Shown here in pieces: positions 53,601 to 63,788 of a stretch of 64,000 nt of DNA. Each line of letters starts with the position of its first letter. Position 1 is the first letter of the stretch. A program made the position numbers and the translations under genes. The stretch covers positions 15,761,563 through 15,825,562 of the forward strand of contig NC_057922.1 in assembly GCF_018873765.1 (NCBI RefSeq). Direction: 5' to 3'. The stretch is from Telopea speciosissima (taxonomy: Eukaryota; Streptophyta; Magnoliopsida; Proteales; Proteaceae). The notes beneath the pieces were generated by a model. It made no database searches. It saw only the letters and a program-made list of their open reading frames with translations, and was not told where the DNA came from.

Positions 53601-56600
53601 TAGGGAAGTAAAGGGTGAAAATATGCAACTATAATATCAATGATTCTTTCTATCTCTTTCTAATATTATAATTGTTTCGTTTCCCTAACCTACACTGCAT
53701 AATTTTTCAATTCACTGCACCTCTAGACATACTCCAGATGCCAAATCCCACACCCATATCCATCCCAAAATAGAAAAAAGAGGATTGAAAATCAGATATC
53801 AATACCTTCTCCCCAGCAGAGATGTTAGTCCTTCCTTCAGCTTCCCTAGCAAAAAGAGCTCCGATGCCAACTGAGGGCAGTACTGTTAGACATATCGCAC
53901 GATTATCAGAAAGTTCAGACATGTAAATCAAATAAATATATCTTTCAAAATGGTGCAAAAAAAAATTGAAGGAACCTAAAAAAATTAAGGAAATAACTTG
54001 AAATCATGCACATAGATCAAACAAAATGCTCCAAAAATTCAAGTAAAAGATCAAATTCAAGGAATTGCAAAAGCAGGAAAAAATATATTCAGAATTAGCT
54101 TCTTCATCAACTACATTATCTTATATATTAACAGAAGTAAAGATAATAATAATAAAGCAGTAGTGTACTAGCACAACAATACAAGTTCAAGATTGTAAAG
54201 AATTCAAAGAAGAAACTGATCAACAGCAATTAATCCATGGAATGCCAGGATCTTGATTGTACATGTTAACTCTTGTTAGAGAGCTCAATATCATTTCTTG
54301 TATTTCCTTTGCAGTAGAATGTTCTCAGTAATTAGGTAAGAACTTGCTCAACAAGCAGATATCCTTTATGGATATAAAATTAACTAATACAAGGGAGTTT
54401 TAGAGTGCCAAGGAAACAACAAATAAAGCTAAATCGAAAAGTGCATCAGGCTTTTGTGGAGAGGGGTTCTATTAGCTACTTTCTGGTGCCATTTGGTAGG
54501 ACAAAACTTGAGATAATATCATGATCAGTTTAATGATACTACTGGGGTTATAGATAAATCACAATCAGGGTTTTCTAAGCAACTGTGGTTGATCATAGGG
54601 AAAAGGAACCTTTGATCTTCTCAAAGATATTAGCAGATGAACGTAAAATTATGGCAGCCTCCTCTTGATGGATTAGTTAGTTGAACATTGATGGATGTTC
54701 TCTTGGAGACCCAGCACATCAGGTATTGAAGAATGGGATGAAAGGGCAATGGAAGTCTTTTTTCTGGCCCAATTGGAGAAGGCAAGTCAACTAGGCTGAA
54801 CTATTATGGACAGAAGAGGATACACTGATTAGAAAGAATATGGCAACACCACTATAGAAGGAGATCCAGCAAAATGTAATAGATCGGTTGAGTAGCCTTT
54901 CTGAGGAACATTGGTGCTATGCTCATATTATCACAGATCAATATATCATCTCATATCATCAATGAGTTTCTCATCTCAGTACAATCTGAGAAGTGCCAAT
55001 GAAATGGTTGATACCTAAAAAAAAACAATGGGTAGTCATTCTAGGTTATGTTTTGGGACAGCATCCCCCTTGTGATCTGTTCCTGTTAGGTTTGGTTTGG
55101 CTTGATTTAGTACCCATATAATTGTGGTTTAGATTATAGTGTTTCAATAAAAAGAGTCAGTTGGCTAAATATGTCACACTCGCCCTAGTTTGGTGGGTGC
55201 TCTATGGCTATCAAGACATATGACCGACATAATTTGTGACACCCGTAGGATTGGCCCATTCAGCCAACCCTTTCTGGAGAACATAGAAAGTGTCATTAAT
55301 GCCCACCCCCCAAAAAATATATTCAGAAAAATCAGGTCATCCAACCAATGAGGGAAAATATAGAACCACTAACACCCTTGAAATTAACTGATATTTAACA
55401 TCAATGGACAGTAGGCTCATTTAGGCCTTATCTTCACTTTTTTTCTTCAAAGTTTCTCCAATTCCTCTCTATTCAGATGATCCAATGTTGTGGAAAGGGA
55501 AGAATGTCCCACAAGATGCATCCCTTTATTATTAAAATCTCTTGTAGACCAGCATGTGATAAGGTTCAAAAGACCAGCCAGAGCTGCCCAACAAATACCA
55601 AATATCTCCAAGAAATGGATACTTGAAAACATACTTTGTAGGTGAACAGATACCATCAAAATGTGACAAATCATCTCCAAAGTACCCTCACACAAGGAGC
55701 ATCTGATAAGAATTTTCTGCCCCCTTGAGAGCATATGATTAAAAGTAATTTAAAAGAAGTATATATGAATGTCAAAAGTTAAAAAAAAAAATAGCCTCAA
55801 AGTCTATCGGCCATCCTTAAGGATGTCCAGGAGCAAAGTTGGAGCTCCATAAGAATCATACAGGAAACAACATAAAATTAGGTCCCAGGCAAATAAATAG
55901 AATAAAAAGCTTACTATAGAAACTTCTGTAGAATTATCAGTACACCCTTCCATCATTGTCATTCTAATCCAAGTTCATAAGAAAACCTCATAAAAAAAGG
56001 AAACTGTTTAGCTGCACCATCGTTGTCTTCCCCAAAGTCCCTTAAGACGGTCCACCCAGCAATGATGAAAGACTTGAAGGTTCCACCAGAAAGATGTTAC
56101 ATAGCATATCAAGAGAAATAAACCCAAAAGGGACATAAATGACAGTAGTTGGATCAAAAAAAGGAGGGGGGTCTAATGCAAATAACAGTTCCAAAATATA
56201 GATACTAGATCTGTCTAGCAGAATAGGATCATCAAAATCAGAGAAAAGTCCAGAATTGGGGAGAAATCTGATAAGTCAAGATAGAGAGTTCAGATTAGCC
56301 TAATACCCTGGTCAAGTGTCTTTCTTTATCAGAGGAATAAGTTGGTAAAAGATTACACAGATCCAGTAGTTGGATAGGCCTGCAGGCTGCATGGGAAAGC
56401 TCTAGTACTACTGGGATTACTGAATAGCAGTACATGAACTAGAATTTCAGCAGCTCAACTCAACAGAACAGAACCGAAGAGAATTTAGGGAACTAGTATT
56501 CGAGAACCAAAATATAGAAGTTGAAGCAAAACAACACAGATTTCAGGTAGTTGTTTCAAGTAGAAGACAACCTGAAGCTAGGTAGAAAACAGGGGAACCC

Positions 56601-59600
56601 ACAGATGTGAAGAAATAATAAGAAGTAGGAAGAAGAAAAACAGTAGAAGAGAAGAGGGAGGAAAGATCACACCTGAGAAGAAAGGCGGACAGAACTAGAA
56701 GGAGGAGGGAGACCAGATCTTGAACAACACCAAAACTCGTAAGAGAAGTAATAATATTTTACTCAAATCATGTCCAATTGATAAGGGGTGTACATGTATA
56801 TGTAACCTTTTAAATTTTCCAAACTGGCTCATAAAAAGACTCCTAGTCACTCTCTTATACTGATTTAAAGTAAATACTAGATAGACTCAAAACAGAACTC
56901 TTAAAAGCTATTAAGTATCCTAATCTACTTCAACCAAAACTATTGATCTCAAGTACTGTTGGAAAGCTTTCAAACAAATCCAAGATTGCTTAAATCCGAT
57001 TTATATTGAAGGAATTATGTTCCAGTCAAACATTATTTGGTGCGCATGAAAGCTGTCAAAATTGCTGTAAATGAAATTTTTTTTTTTAGGTATCAAAACA
57101 AATGATTATCTAACCGCTCCTTTGGTTTTTACCAAAATTTTACCATATTTAGATTTATGGAATTTTTAGATTTGAGAAAAAACTCAGCATTAGAAAATTG
57201 AAAATTTCATCTACTGCCGAAAATCCAGTTTTTGTTCTTGAACGGGTGGAGGGGGTTGACTTTTTATCCTTTTTGAATTTGATTTTCTAACTATTTTTAT
57301 TGGATTAAAAGGGGGGGGGTATTTGCTTACTTATGAATAATAAAAAAGGGCGTACCTAGTGCACAAGGCTCCCACCACTGCGGGGTCTGAGGAGGGTCAT
57401 AAAGTACGCAGCCTTACCCCTATTTTCACAGAGAGGCTGCTTCCAGTCTCAAACCCATGACCACTTGGTCACAATGGAGCAACCTTTACCATTGCAGTTT
57501 GCACCAAGGCCCGCCCTCTATTTATGAATAATATCTGAAGTAAATGAAAACATTTACTTAAATGATATTTGGCATAAATAAGGTGTTTCAATTCTGGTTC
57601 AATACCATTTCCAAGAACAGTACACATTATTAAAAAAAGAAAAGGCATACCCAGTGCATGAGGCTCCTTCCACTGTGGGGTCTGGGGAGGGTCTTAATGT
57701 ATGCAGCCTTACCCCTGCTTTTGCAGAGAGGCAGTTTCCAAACTTGAACCCGTGACCACTTGAGTCAAGAACACAAGTATTATTTTGAGTGTTTTTTATG
57801 CGAAACTACTCCATGGATTGGGTTCAACGTGTCAGAAATAGGCAGCACAGCAAGAATCAAGGCAAAAAAAAAAAAAAACTTCTGGGCCTCGAAACCAAGG
57901 TTTCGAGTTGGCCTGGAGAAAGAACCAGGTTTCGACTAAGATATGGTCGAAACCTGGCATATCTCAGTTTCGAGGCTGGCCAAAACCAGCCTCGAAACAT
58001 AGATTTAGAACCTTGTCCTAAGAGAACCAACATCTTCTACTGTGTTCGCCATTGCCATCGCCACCACCACCACCACCCCCACCCTCAGAGCTATCGATGG
58101 ACACCGGATTATAAGCAGAGTTGTAGCTATCTTGGCCTCTGAAGTTTTTTCCAGCAGTGATGGCGCTGTGCGCAAGTAATGCACGGCAGCCATAGGCGCT
58201 ACGAGAAGAGTGGGTTTTGGAGCTGCTCACCTTGCAACAAGAACAAGTGCCCTTCTTGTTCTTCTTATGTAGGGTTATGTCTACCCAATCTAAAAGAGAG
58301 AATCAGTATGAATGAAAGAAATTAAAAAATCAATCCACAAAATGAAAAATCGACATTTAGGGTTTTAAAGATCGGAAATGGATCTTCATCTTCCTCGAGA
58401 TGCCGACCTTTTATTGATTTTACTCTTTATTTTATATATTTTTTAAACAAAAAAATTATGTTTTACATGACCCGATGAACCCAGACAGTTGAACCGGTTA
58501 CCTGCCGACCGCCGTGCTCACTGAGTTGAGGGCCAGGCCGAGTTTCAGAACAGTGCTAAAAACCTAAATCTAGTAACTAAACTTACTTCTCAATGATTGC
58601 CAAAGTTCCCATTTTCATTTTTAAATTAATTTCACTTCCCATCATTACCCTTTGCTACAAACTAGTTTGGATTGCTATAGGCACATGAATCAGAAGAGAA
58701 TTACTGGTTAATTCCTCGGTGCTCTATACTCTATAGAACACAAAAAGAAGTGGAATACCGAATACTTGCTTTTTTCTTTTCTCAGTTCCAGCTAGTAAAC
58801 AACAATTTAACTTTCACTATGCAACAGAGAAATAAGGAATGGGGCTTGCCTGACTGAAATACAAGAAGTTTCCCTCCAGTTGTCTTCATTGCCAGAAAAG
58901 CAGCCTGAAATAAGGACAAAAAGTGGGATTGTCAAGTATGCTGCAGATTCATGCAACAAATGGAAAAACTAGAGTGTTTTGCAGTCAACTGACAGCCCTC
59001 AGTGTCGCAGCTACTTGGCCTTTCACTAAATCAAATGAGCACAAAATGCAGACATTGCGCATGCTTTAATGAATTAAATTTGTTCCAAAGATGGCTATAT
59101 CAACAGGAATCCACCTTAAACTGGGATTCAATTCACCAATTATTGCACTAAGAATGGACTTGCTACATCATTTTAAATAGAAAGTATTTTTTGACAAAAT
59201 ATAAGTTTCATGGACGAAAAAAAAAAGGGGGGGGGGGGGAAGGGCCACTATACAGGGCCACCCAACAGCAAAGGCTGGAGAAGATCTAAAAGAAGAATCG
59301 ACATAATTTATACCTGGACTGCTGCACCAAATGCTGAATCAGAAACTTTGTTACTTTGAAACATGGTTGGAATATTCTCCAGCAATTGCACCAGATGTTG
59401 ACGGCACTAAATCCTCAAACAAAGTTTTAAATTTAATCAAAGCAATGGGCTTAAAAGAGAAATGCTGCCTAAAACATTTTAAGAAAAAATTAACCATACA
59501 AATCAACAGTTTGAAATGCTAACCTCAGAAAGTTGAACAATGACGTCAGTCTGAAGAGGAGTGTAGACATCTTGGACATCAGGAACTATGAGCATCAAAG

Positions 59601-59601
59601 G
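33910..59601 (-). CDS. SEC24: SEC24-like COPII cargo-adaptor, 3' part (partial)
   Basis: This is the C-terminal 527 residues of a Sec24 protein, the COPII coat subunit that binds cargo at ER exit sites together with Sec23. Sixteen minus-strand exons agree in phase: 59601-59524, 59406-59314, 58904-58850, 53882-53806, 53338-53267, 53105-53022, 52505-52386, 52253-52185, 45898-45821, 45708-45570, 45292-45128, 36535-36390, 36310-36131, 34780-34692, 34587-34556 and 34016-33910. The order follows the family. Trunk pieces are [40 protein letters not shown] and MAIEFAEYQ. The beta-barrel and helical parts follow. The gelsolin-like end is [50 protein letters not shown] and [14 protein letters not shown]. 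It is closest to the At4g32640/At3g44340 class as I recall it. The 58849-53883 intron begins GC, and phase forces that donor. Introns of 5.0, 6.3 and 8.6 kb are packed with transposons. The N-terminal exons were not found up to 64000. The reading frame is intact. Confidence 0.93.
34863..34973. repeat. Tandem duplication of about 50-60 bp
   Basis: Acacacatgcagagac, caggtttgcctggccagtc and acctaacaaagggta occur twice. The first copy has a 10-bp insertion. It lies in the intron between SEC24 exons 13 and 14 of this window, upstream of exon 34780-34692. Confidence 0.75.
37504..38316 (-). mobile_element. Au-type SINE split by a DNA element
   Basis: The two SINE halves are 37504-37625 and 38268-38316, and together they make a full-length copy. 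The outer flanks TGTACCTGTACCTGAA (37488-37503) and TGTACCTGTAACTGAA (38317-38332) form a 16-bp target duplication with one mismatch. The split is caused by the element at 37626-38259. Confidence 0.88.
37626..38259. mobile_element. hAT-like palindromic element inside a SINE
   Basis: It starts CATAGTACTAAATCTCG and ends CGAGTTCTCGAACTATG. A perfect 8-bp duplication CCCACAAC lies at 37618-37625 and 38260-38267. Its interior is full of self-complementary tcgaaat/atttcga blocks and has no protein. Reading across the insertion restores the SINE, which confirms the ends. Confidence 0.85.
39117..39765 (+). pseudogene. Plastid-derived fragment: psbB joined to rpl2
   Basis: The stretch 39117-39572 reads as psbB (photosystem II CP47): [41 protein letters not shown] and [13 protein letters not shown], with frameshifts and stops. 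At about 39571 it changes directly to rpl2 sequence ([20 protein letters not shown], then YGDGEKRY). After an internal deletion it continues through KMGNALP. psbB and rpl2 do not adjoin in this way in normal plastomes. It is a dead nuclear insertion inside a SEC24 intron. Confidence 0.85.
40050..41390 (+). mobile_element. Possible LTR-retrotransposon remnant
   Basis: The stretch ends in caattcacccccctcttggctg, a phrase common in plant LTR retrotransposons. It contains several diverged copies of a ggacttccgtg motif and of an aaatccttgg motif (41213-41282). No protein domain or clear LTR ends were found, so this is a tentative label. Confidence 0.3.
41560..43165 (+). mobile_element. L1 LINE 3' part (RNase H) split by a MITE
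   Basis: At about 41686-41760 the frame gives [16 protein letters not shown], the start of the RNase H domain of plant L1 elements. After the 42346-42909 insertion it resumes with [24 protein letters not shown] sequence and [10 protein letters not shown], the usual domain end. It closes with an AATAAAA-rich 3' end near 43140-43160. Multiple frame breaks show that it is dead. Confidence 0.65.
42346..42909. mobile_element. hAT-like MITE, TAAGGGTGT-ended
   Basis: The left end TAAGGGTGTTAATCGG and right end AATTGACACCCTTA are inverted. The flanks TCGGTAGG and TCAGTAGA agree at 6 of 8 positions. The interior has repeated ttcggttcggtt/aaccgaa blocks in opposite orientations and no coding capacity. 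It lies inside the LINE RNase H region. Confidence 0.75.
44612..44646. repeat. (TA)n microsatellite
   Basis: A continuous TA run of about 17 units lies in the 8.6-kb SEC24 intron. Confidence 0.9.
46190..46500 (-). mobile_element. RTE-like LINE 3' tail fragment
   Basis: The plus strand reads cccaactaaatggggtcagc followed by tacatggatcc, next to repeated caactcagcttgactcaact. On the minus strand this is the conserved 3' tail of plant RTE elements as I remember it, ending in short ttgag repeats. No coding part is present. Confidence 0.4.
46650..50740 (+). mobile_element. 5'-truncated L1 LINE with nested palindromic element
   Basis: Reverse-transcriptase motifs are [22 protein letters not shown] at about 46823-46890, [15 protein letters not shown], then GSPAGYF with [15 protein letters not shown] (about 47160-47225), and FADDL at 47322-47336. 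Zinc-knuckle-like sequence follows. RNase H begins ALHCDGSL at 48980, is cut at 49003, and resumes with [13 protein letters not shown] and [13 protein letters not shown] from 50254 to about 50510. It ends in ttaataaaattgatattacc and an A-run. Stops and frameshifts show that it is inactive. Confidence 0.85.
49004..50253. mobile_element. 1.25-kb palindromic hAT-like element in a LINE
   Basis: It begins CATAGTTCGAGAA and ends TTTTCGAACCT between perfect 8-bp repeats GTCTCTCC (48996-49003 and 50254-50261). Two arms of about 390 bp (about 49185-49571 and 49621-50007) are near-identical inverted copies around a 49-nt loop. The outer parts carry ctcgccgagatct-type self-complementary blocks. Each arm encodes the same 60-codon open frame on opposite strands (starting MKIYFWTSK), a consequence of the palindrome. 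I do not see a transposase. Confidence 0.85.
50788..50807. repeat. (GA)n microsatellite
   Basis: About ten GA units lie just after the LINE end and a 12-base G-run. Confidence 0.85.
50890..51700. mobile_element. cgaaat/atttcg-rich element, probable DNA transposon
   Basis: The left part (caaggttccag, gaaaccgaaatattt) and right part (ccgaaatttcggtcgaaaccctg) are inverted relatives. They resemble the termini of the element at 37626. TTCTACACC occurs on both flanks (about 50878 and 51688) but not flush with the presumed ends, so the borders are uncertain. Confidence 0.4.
54440..55170 (+). mobile_element. L1 LINE 3' fragment
   Basis: At about 54680 the frame gives [14 protein letters not shown], the RNase H start of a plant L1. 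The fragment runs through broken RNase H sequence to a gtttcaataaaaag 3' end. It is short and inactive. Confidence 0.5.
55440..56360 (-). mobile_element. L1 LINE fragment, reverse-transcriptase C-end and zinc knuckle
   Basis: On the minus strand it contains [20 protein letters not shown], which fits the Cys-x2-Cys...His zinc-knuckle region after L1 reverse transcriptase. Broken RT-linker sequence lies upstream of it. The evidence is a single motif plus context. Confidence 0.4.
57342..57521 (-). mobile_element. Au-type SINE with 11-bp TSD
   Basis: TTATGAATAAT flanks it on both sides (57331-57341 and 57522-57532). It is a full-length copy with the cgccctc head edge and gggcgtacc tail edge. It splits an arm of the palindromic element remnant. 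Confidence 0.88.
57625..57770 (-). mobile_element. Truncated Au-type SINE
   Basis: It has the family tail side (an A-run, then ggcatacccagtgcatgagg) through gcagccttacccctgc and cttgaacccgtgaccactt. The tRNA-head end beyond that is missing. Confidence 0.75.
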
Positions 59602-60725
59602 CTGCAAATGCAAACATCGAAACACTAAGAAACTTCTCTTTTCCCCTTTAAGTTAAAAGATTTAATTACAACTTTTCTTTTTCCCCTTTAAGCTAAAAGA
59701 TTTCCTTAATGATTAAGGACAGGTAGAATCTCATGCGTACACAACAATCCATATACTACACCTCAACAAATAATCAACAGGGCAGAAACTCATTTATCAA
59801 AAACCCTTTTAGCATGGTTACAGGCACTCAAATACAAGAGGAAGATCAACTGGAAATTTTGAATATTATCAGTGTCTTAGTTCTCAATTCCTATTCAAAG
59901 AAAGTATCAGTACACCAGAAATCCTTCAAATGCCAAACTCGTCCACTTATTTAAACAGTGAACCACTGTTTTGAGGCACATTCTGGATTGCCAAATCGAC
60001 CCATTGATTCAATCACCAAAATCTTGTCTTTTCTGAAAGATTACATTAACTCCCTCAGTCAAAAAGGGTTTTGAATGAAATGAGAAGTTTCATTTGGTCC
60101 AAGAATTGAACTCATGACTCAATCACGAAAATTAGTTGAGAGCTGAGCTGGGTTCCAGAACATTTAAGAGAACCACACTAAGCGACCGAGTTCAATATGG
60201 CTAGCCAGCTTAAAATAATTTTCAAATACTTAAACTGATACTCCGGAGGACTTGGCCAAAGAGTGGCATATAGAGGAGAAAAGTGGTTATTGTCTCAGTA
60301 TCTTTGTTTCAATCCAACAAAGAATGGCCTTCTGTTCTCAGAACAAAAGAAAATAAAATTGTCTCCCTCATATCCTAGGCTCAGTACGTTTCAATAAAAA
60401 TAAAAGCGCATCGTTATTATTGTTTGCATTTCAGTAACTTTTTGTTTTTTTCACTTTTCATTCCTTACTTCCTAACGCTTTACAGAAGATTAGGTATGGT
60501 AGAGTAGGCAGATTGCTTTCTCCATGTGAATATTCTGCCATGCAGGTAGCATCAAAAGCCTGTACAATTAGCTCTCCTTATCTCCTTTTTATGCTTTGCA
60601 CAAAACCACCTGGATCCAACCCCTCTCCTCATTAACATACCAGAATCCACCCCTTGACAGCCAGAACCTCATCATCAATCTTCTTCACACCATCCTGCCT
60701 ATGATGACTTCAGGCTTACAATCAT
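59602..60725. other. SEC24 upstream intron sequence, nothing recognised
   Basis: The minus strand upstream of exon 59601 must be intron, because the exon starts at a TTTGCAG acceptor. I searched for the preceding trunk exon expected in the family and found none here or further right. Confidence 0.5.
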
Positions 60726-61578
60726 GAAGTAGTCTATTGCATGTATTCAAGAGACTAGCTGGAAGGGTAAAAATACTAAGGAGTTGGACAACTTTAAACT
60801 TTGATATACAGTGGATCAAAGTAATAGAAATGGAGTGAGCATAGTAGTGGATAAATATCTAAAGAATGATGTGGTTGATGTTAAAAGATTTGAAGATAGG
60901 ATAATATCCATCAGGCTTGTGTTGGAGAAAGAGGTTGACAATATAATTAGTGCTTACGCACCTTACGCACCCCAAGTAGGATTGGATGAGAGTAGTAAGT
61001 TACAATTTTGGAAGCACATAGTGAATTAATGCAAGGTTTTAGTCATAGAGAAAATATTATTATAGAATGTGATCTAAATGGACATGTTGCGAGAGACCGC
61101 AGAGGCTATGAAGGTGTACACAGAGGATATTGTCATGTAGAGGGGAATGAGGAAGGGATCTCAGTTTTAGATTTTGATGTGGTTTATGATTTATCCATTT
61201 TAAACACTTACTTCGAAAAGAGAGAGGGGCATTTAGTTACTTACAAAAGTGGGCATCATAGTAGCCAAATAGATTTCTTCGTAACTAGAAGGGCCGGTAA
61301 ATTGTTATGTAAAGACTGTAAGGTTATACCAAGGGAGAGCCTAACCACTCAACCTATAGTAGTGGTCATAAATATGTGCCTCATTTTGCAGAATTGTAAG
61401 AAAGGGTAGCTTATTTGCCATAGGATCGGTTGCTGCTGGTAATGGTCTACCATGTTCATCCATGGCTCTAATACCACTTAATGTAGTCCTAGATTGGTAG
61501 GAGACCAACTAGGAACCAGTACACCAGGATCAAATATGAACTGGTAATCCGATTAGGGAAAAATATGATTTTAGGTCA

Positions 61579-61606
61579 AAATTAGGGTTAGGGTTAGGGT
61601 TAGGGT
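61579..61606. repeat. Short TTAGGG array
   Basis: Four TTAGGG units in a row end in ttagggtttgagg. The 6-bp unit differs from the usual plant TTTAGGG. It lies inside the presumed LTR. Confidence 0.7.
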
Positions 61607-62256
61607 TTGAGGTGTTGGTTATGCCAGGCAGGTGTAGGGGAGTCTATCAGTGAAGGTCCTGAGATGGTTTGATGAGTGGAAGTATGTAAACTAGAATGGA
61701 AGCAGGTTAAGGTTTTGGGTTTCTAGAAAGTGTAAAGTGAGGGGATCTAGGATTTAGAGTGGGTGTATAGTTTTTCTCTAGGGAAGAGGGTTGTTCGATC
61801 CAAAATTGGGGCAGAATGATTGGCCGATTTGTTCTGCAGGAAAATTAGGGTTTTGGCCTTTTGGGTTTTAGTATAGTGATGGGGGATCTAGGGTTGGGAT
61901 GGAAGAAAGGGGGCAGAAGTGTGAATCGAGTATAGGGGCTATGCTAGAGGTATTGTGGTTTAAGTTTGGTGTATTTCTGATGAAGAAATAGGTCTGGACA
62001 GAACTAAGAGATTAGTGGTTCAACCGGTTCAATTTAAAACACTTAAATTGGACCAATGATTCACTTAAGTTAAAAAGATTATATTCTAAAAGGATATTCT
62101 AAAATCACTTAAATTGGGCCAGTGGTTCAACTGGTTCAATTTAAAACATGAAAATAAACTAAGTATAGGGCTAATCTTGTATGCAACTTGTGTACCCCTA
62201 CCTTTAGGTCCAACTTGTGTACCCCTACTTTTAGGTCCATAAAAGTGACCTATTAC

Positions 62257-62617
62257 CATAGTTCGAGAACTCACGAGATCTCGCCGAGTTTCTCGATTTT
62301 TGGAAAAGCCGAGACAAGACTGCCTACGAGTCTCAAAAGTGCAATATCTCGGCGAGATCTTGGATAGTTGGATCTCGGTTGGATCTCGGTTTCGACCCAT
62401 TATTTTAACCCACCTACCACTTAAATACATTACCTAATTGGACAAAACTCGACATATCTCGGCGAGATCTCGGATCTCGGGTTGACCCAAAGTTGAGGCT
62501 TCGAGTTGGAAAAAAAAAATGCACCAACTTGGCGAGATCTCGCCGAGATCTCGACTCGTCTCGTCTCGGTTTTTCCAAGAGTCGAGTTGGTACCGAGACC
62601 CGAGTTTTAATACCTTG
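62257..62617. mobile_element. hAT-like palindromic element inside the LTR
   Basis: It starts CATAGTTCGAGAACTCACG and ends TTTTAATACCTTG between perfect 8-bp repeats CCTATTAC (62249-62256 and 62618-62625). The interior consists of tctcggcgagatctcgg-type hairpins and matches the outer parts of the 49004 element, but without its long arms. Confidence 0.85.
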
Positions 62618-63788
62618 CCTATTACATTGAAAACCCATGGGATCAAAGGCCCAACATGTCTATAACCCAACCCTAAACTTATTTCTAAGGAAAGAAACCT
62701 AATTTGGTGATAAACCTACATCAAAGGAGATGCCTTGAATTCATGTACTGAAAAAGTGGTCAAACAAGGAATGTGGGACTTTGAGGGAGACACTAATACA
62801 ATGTGGAACGAGACAAGGACTAGTATTAAGAAAGTTTCTAAAGATGTCCTAGGGAAATCGAAAGGAAAACGCCATTCCACTATGGAATATGGTGATGAAA
62901 TGATAACGTTCAAGCAGCCATTAAGGCTAAGAAAGCTAGTTTTAAGACATGGCAAAAGACTAAGGATGTGGAGGGTCTAAAAATGTATAAAGCTTTCAAA
63001 AATGAATCTAAGAAGACTGTGGGAAAAGCAAGGGTGAAGAAATATGAAGATCCTTATAACAATCTAAACACACAGGAAGGGGGAAAGCTATTTATAAAAT
63101 AGATAAAATGAGGGAAAGGAAGAATAGAGAATTCAACCATATCAGATGTATTACAAGTGAAGATGGTAGACAGGTAGAGTGCTAATAAGGGATGAGGACT
63201 TTAAGGAGAGATGGAAAGAATATCTATACAGCCTACTAAATGAAGAGATTTCAAGTAATTGTGGCCCAAAAGACTGCATTACTCATCAAGACACTGCATG
63301 GCGTAGATATACACGAAAAATTAAGGTGTCTAGAGTTAAAGAAGCTTAAAGACAGATGAAGGTAAGGCACCAGGCTCAGATGGGGTCCCAATAGAAGTGT
63401 GGAAGAGCCTAGGATTATGTGGTTTATCATGGTTAACCAAACTGTTTAACAAGATTATGAGCACAAGGAAAATAACAGATGAATGGAGAAGCATTGTAAT
63501 TCCGATTTACAAAAATAAAGGTGATATACAAACTACAATAACTATAGAGGAATAAACTAATGATTCATACTATGAAGTTATGGGAGAGGGTTATTGAACC
63601 CCACCTGAGACAAGAAACTACTATTTCGAAAACCCAATTTGGTTTTATGAATTGGTTTTATGCCAGGTAGATCCACGATAGAAGCTATTTACTTACTTAG
63701 GAGGCTCATGGAATATTTAGAGTTTGCAAAAAGGATCTCCATATGGTCTTTATTGACCTAAAAAAAGCGTATGACAGAGTCCCTAAAG

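Larger units (their letters stand above)
56990..58016. mobile_element. Diverged relative of the 49004 palindromic element
   Basis: The stretch 56995-57341 plus 57533-57600 matches the loop and one arm of the 49004 element (gatttatattgaagga, gctgtcaaaattgct, tttggttttta, tggaatttttagatttgag, ggcataaataa). The right part 57870-58016 ends agaaccttg, like the family terminus. Two Au SINEs have inserted into it. No left terminus is visible. Confidence 0.6.
53883..58849. other. 5.0-kb SEC24 intron with a GC donor
   Basis: The intron runs from CAGTCAG|GCAAGC on the minus strand at 58849 to AACAG|TACTG at 53883. It holds two L1 fragments of opposite orientation, a hAT-like element remnant and two Au SINEs. 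The stretch 58021-58300 is GC-richer, with a gccaccaccaccaccacccc run that is not explained by any feature. Confidence 0.7.
61410..62720 (-). mobile_element. LTR plus primer-site stub nested in the RTE element
   Basis: The segment 61482-62720 starts TGTAG and ends CTACA, as an LTR should. Immediately to its left, the minus strand reads TGGTATTAGAGCCATGG, a near match to the initiator-Met tRNA primer site. The internal part is cut at about 61410. RTE coding sequence resumes after 62720. No target duplication was found. Confidence 0.5.

Noticed and set aside
61008..61409. 133-codon frame as a host gene
   Set aside because: It is the endonuclease domain of an RTE LINE.
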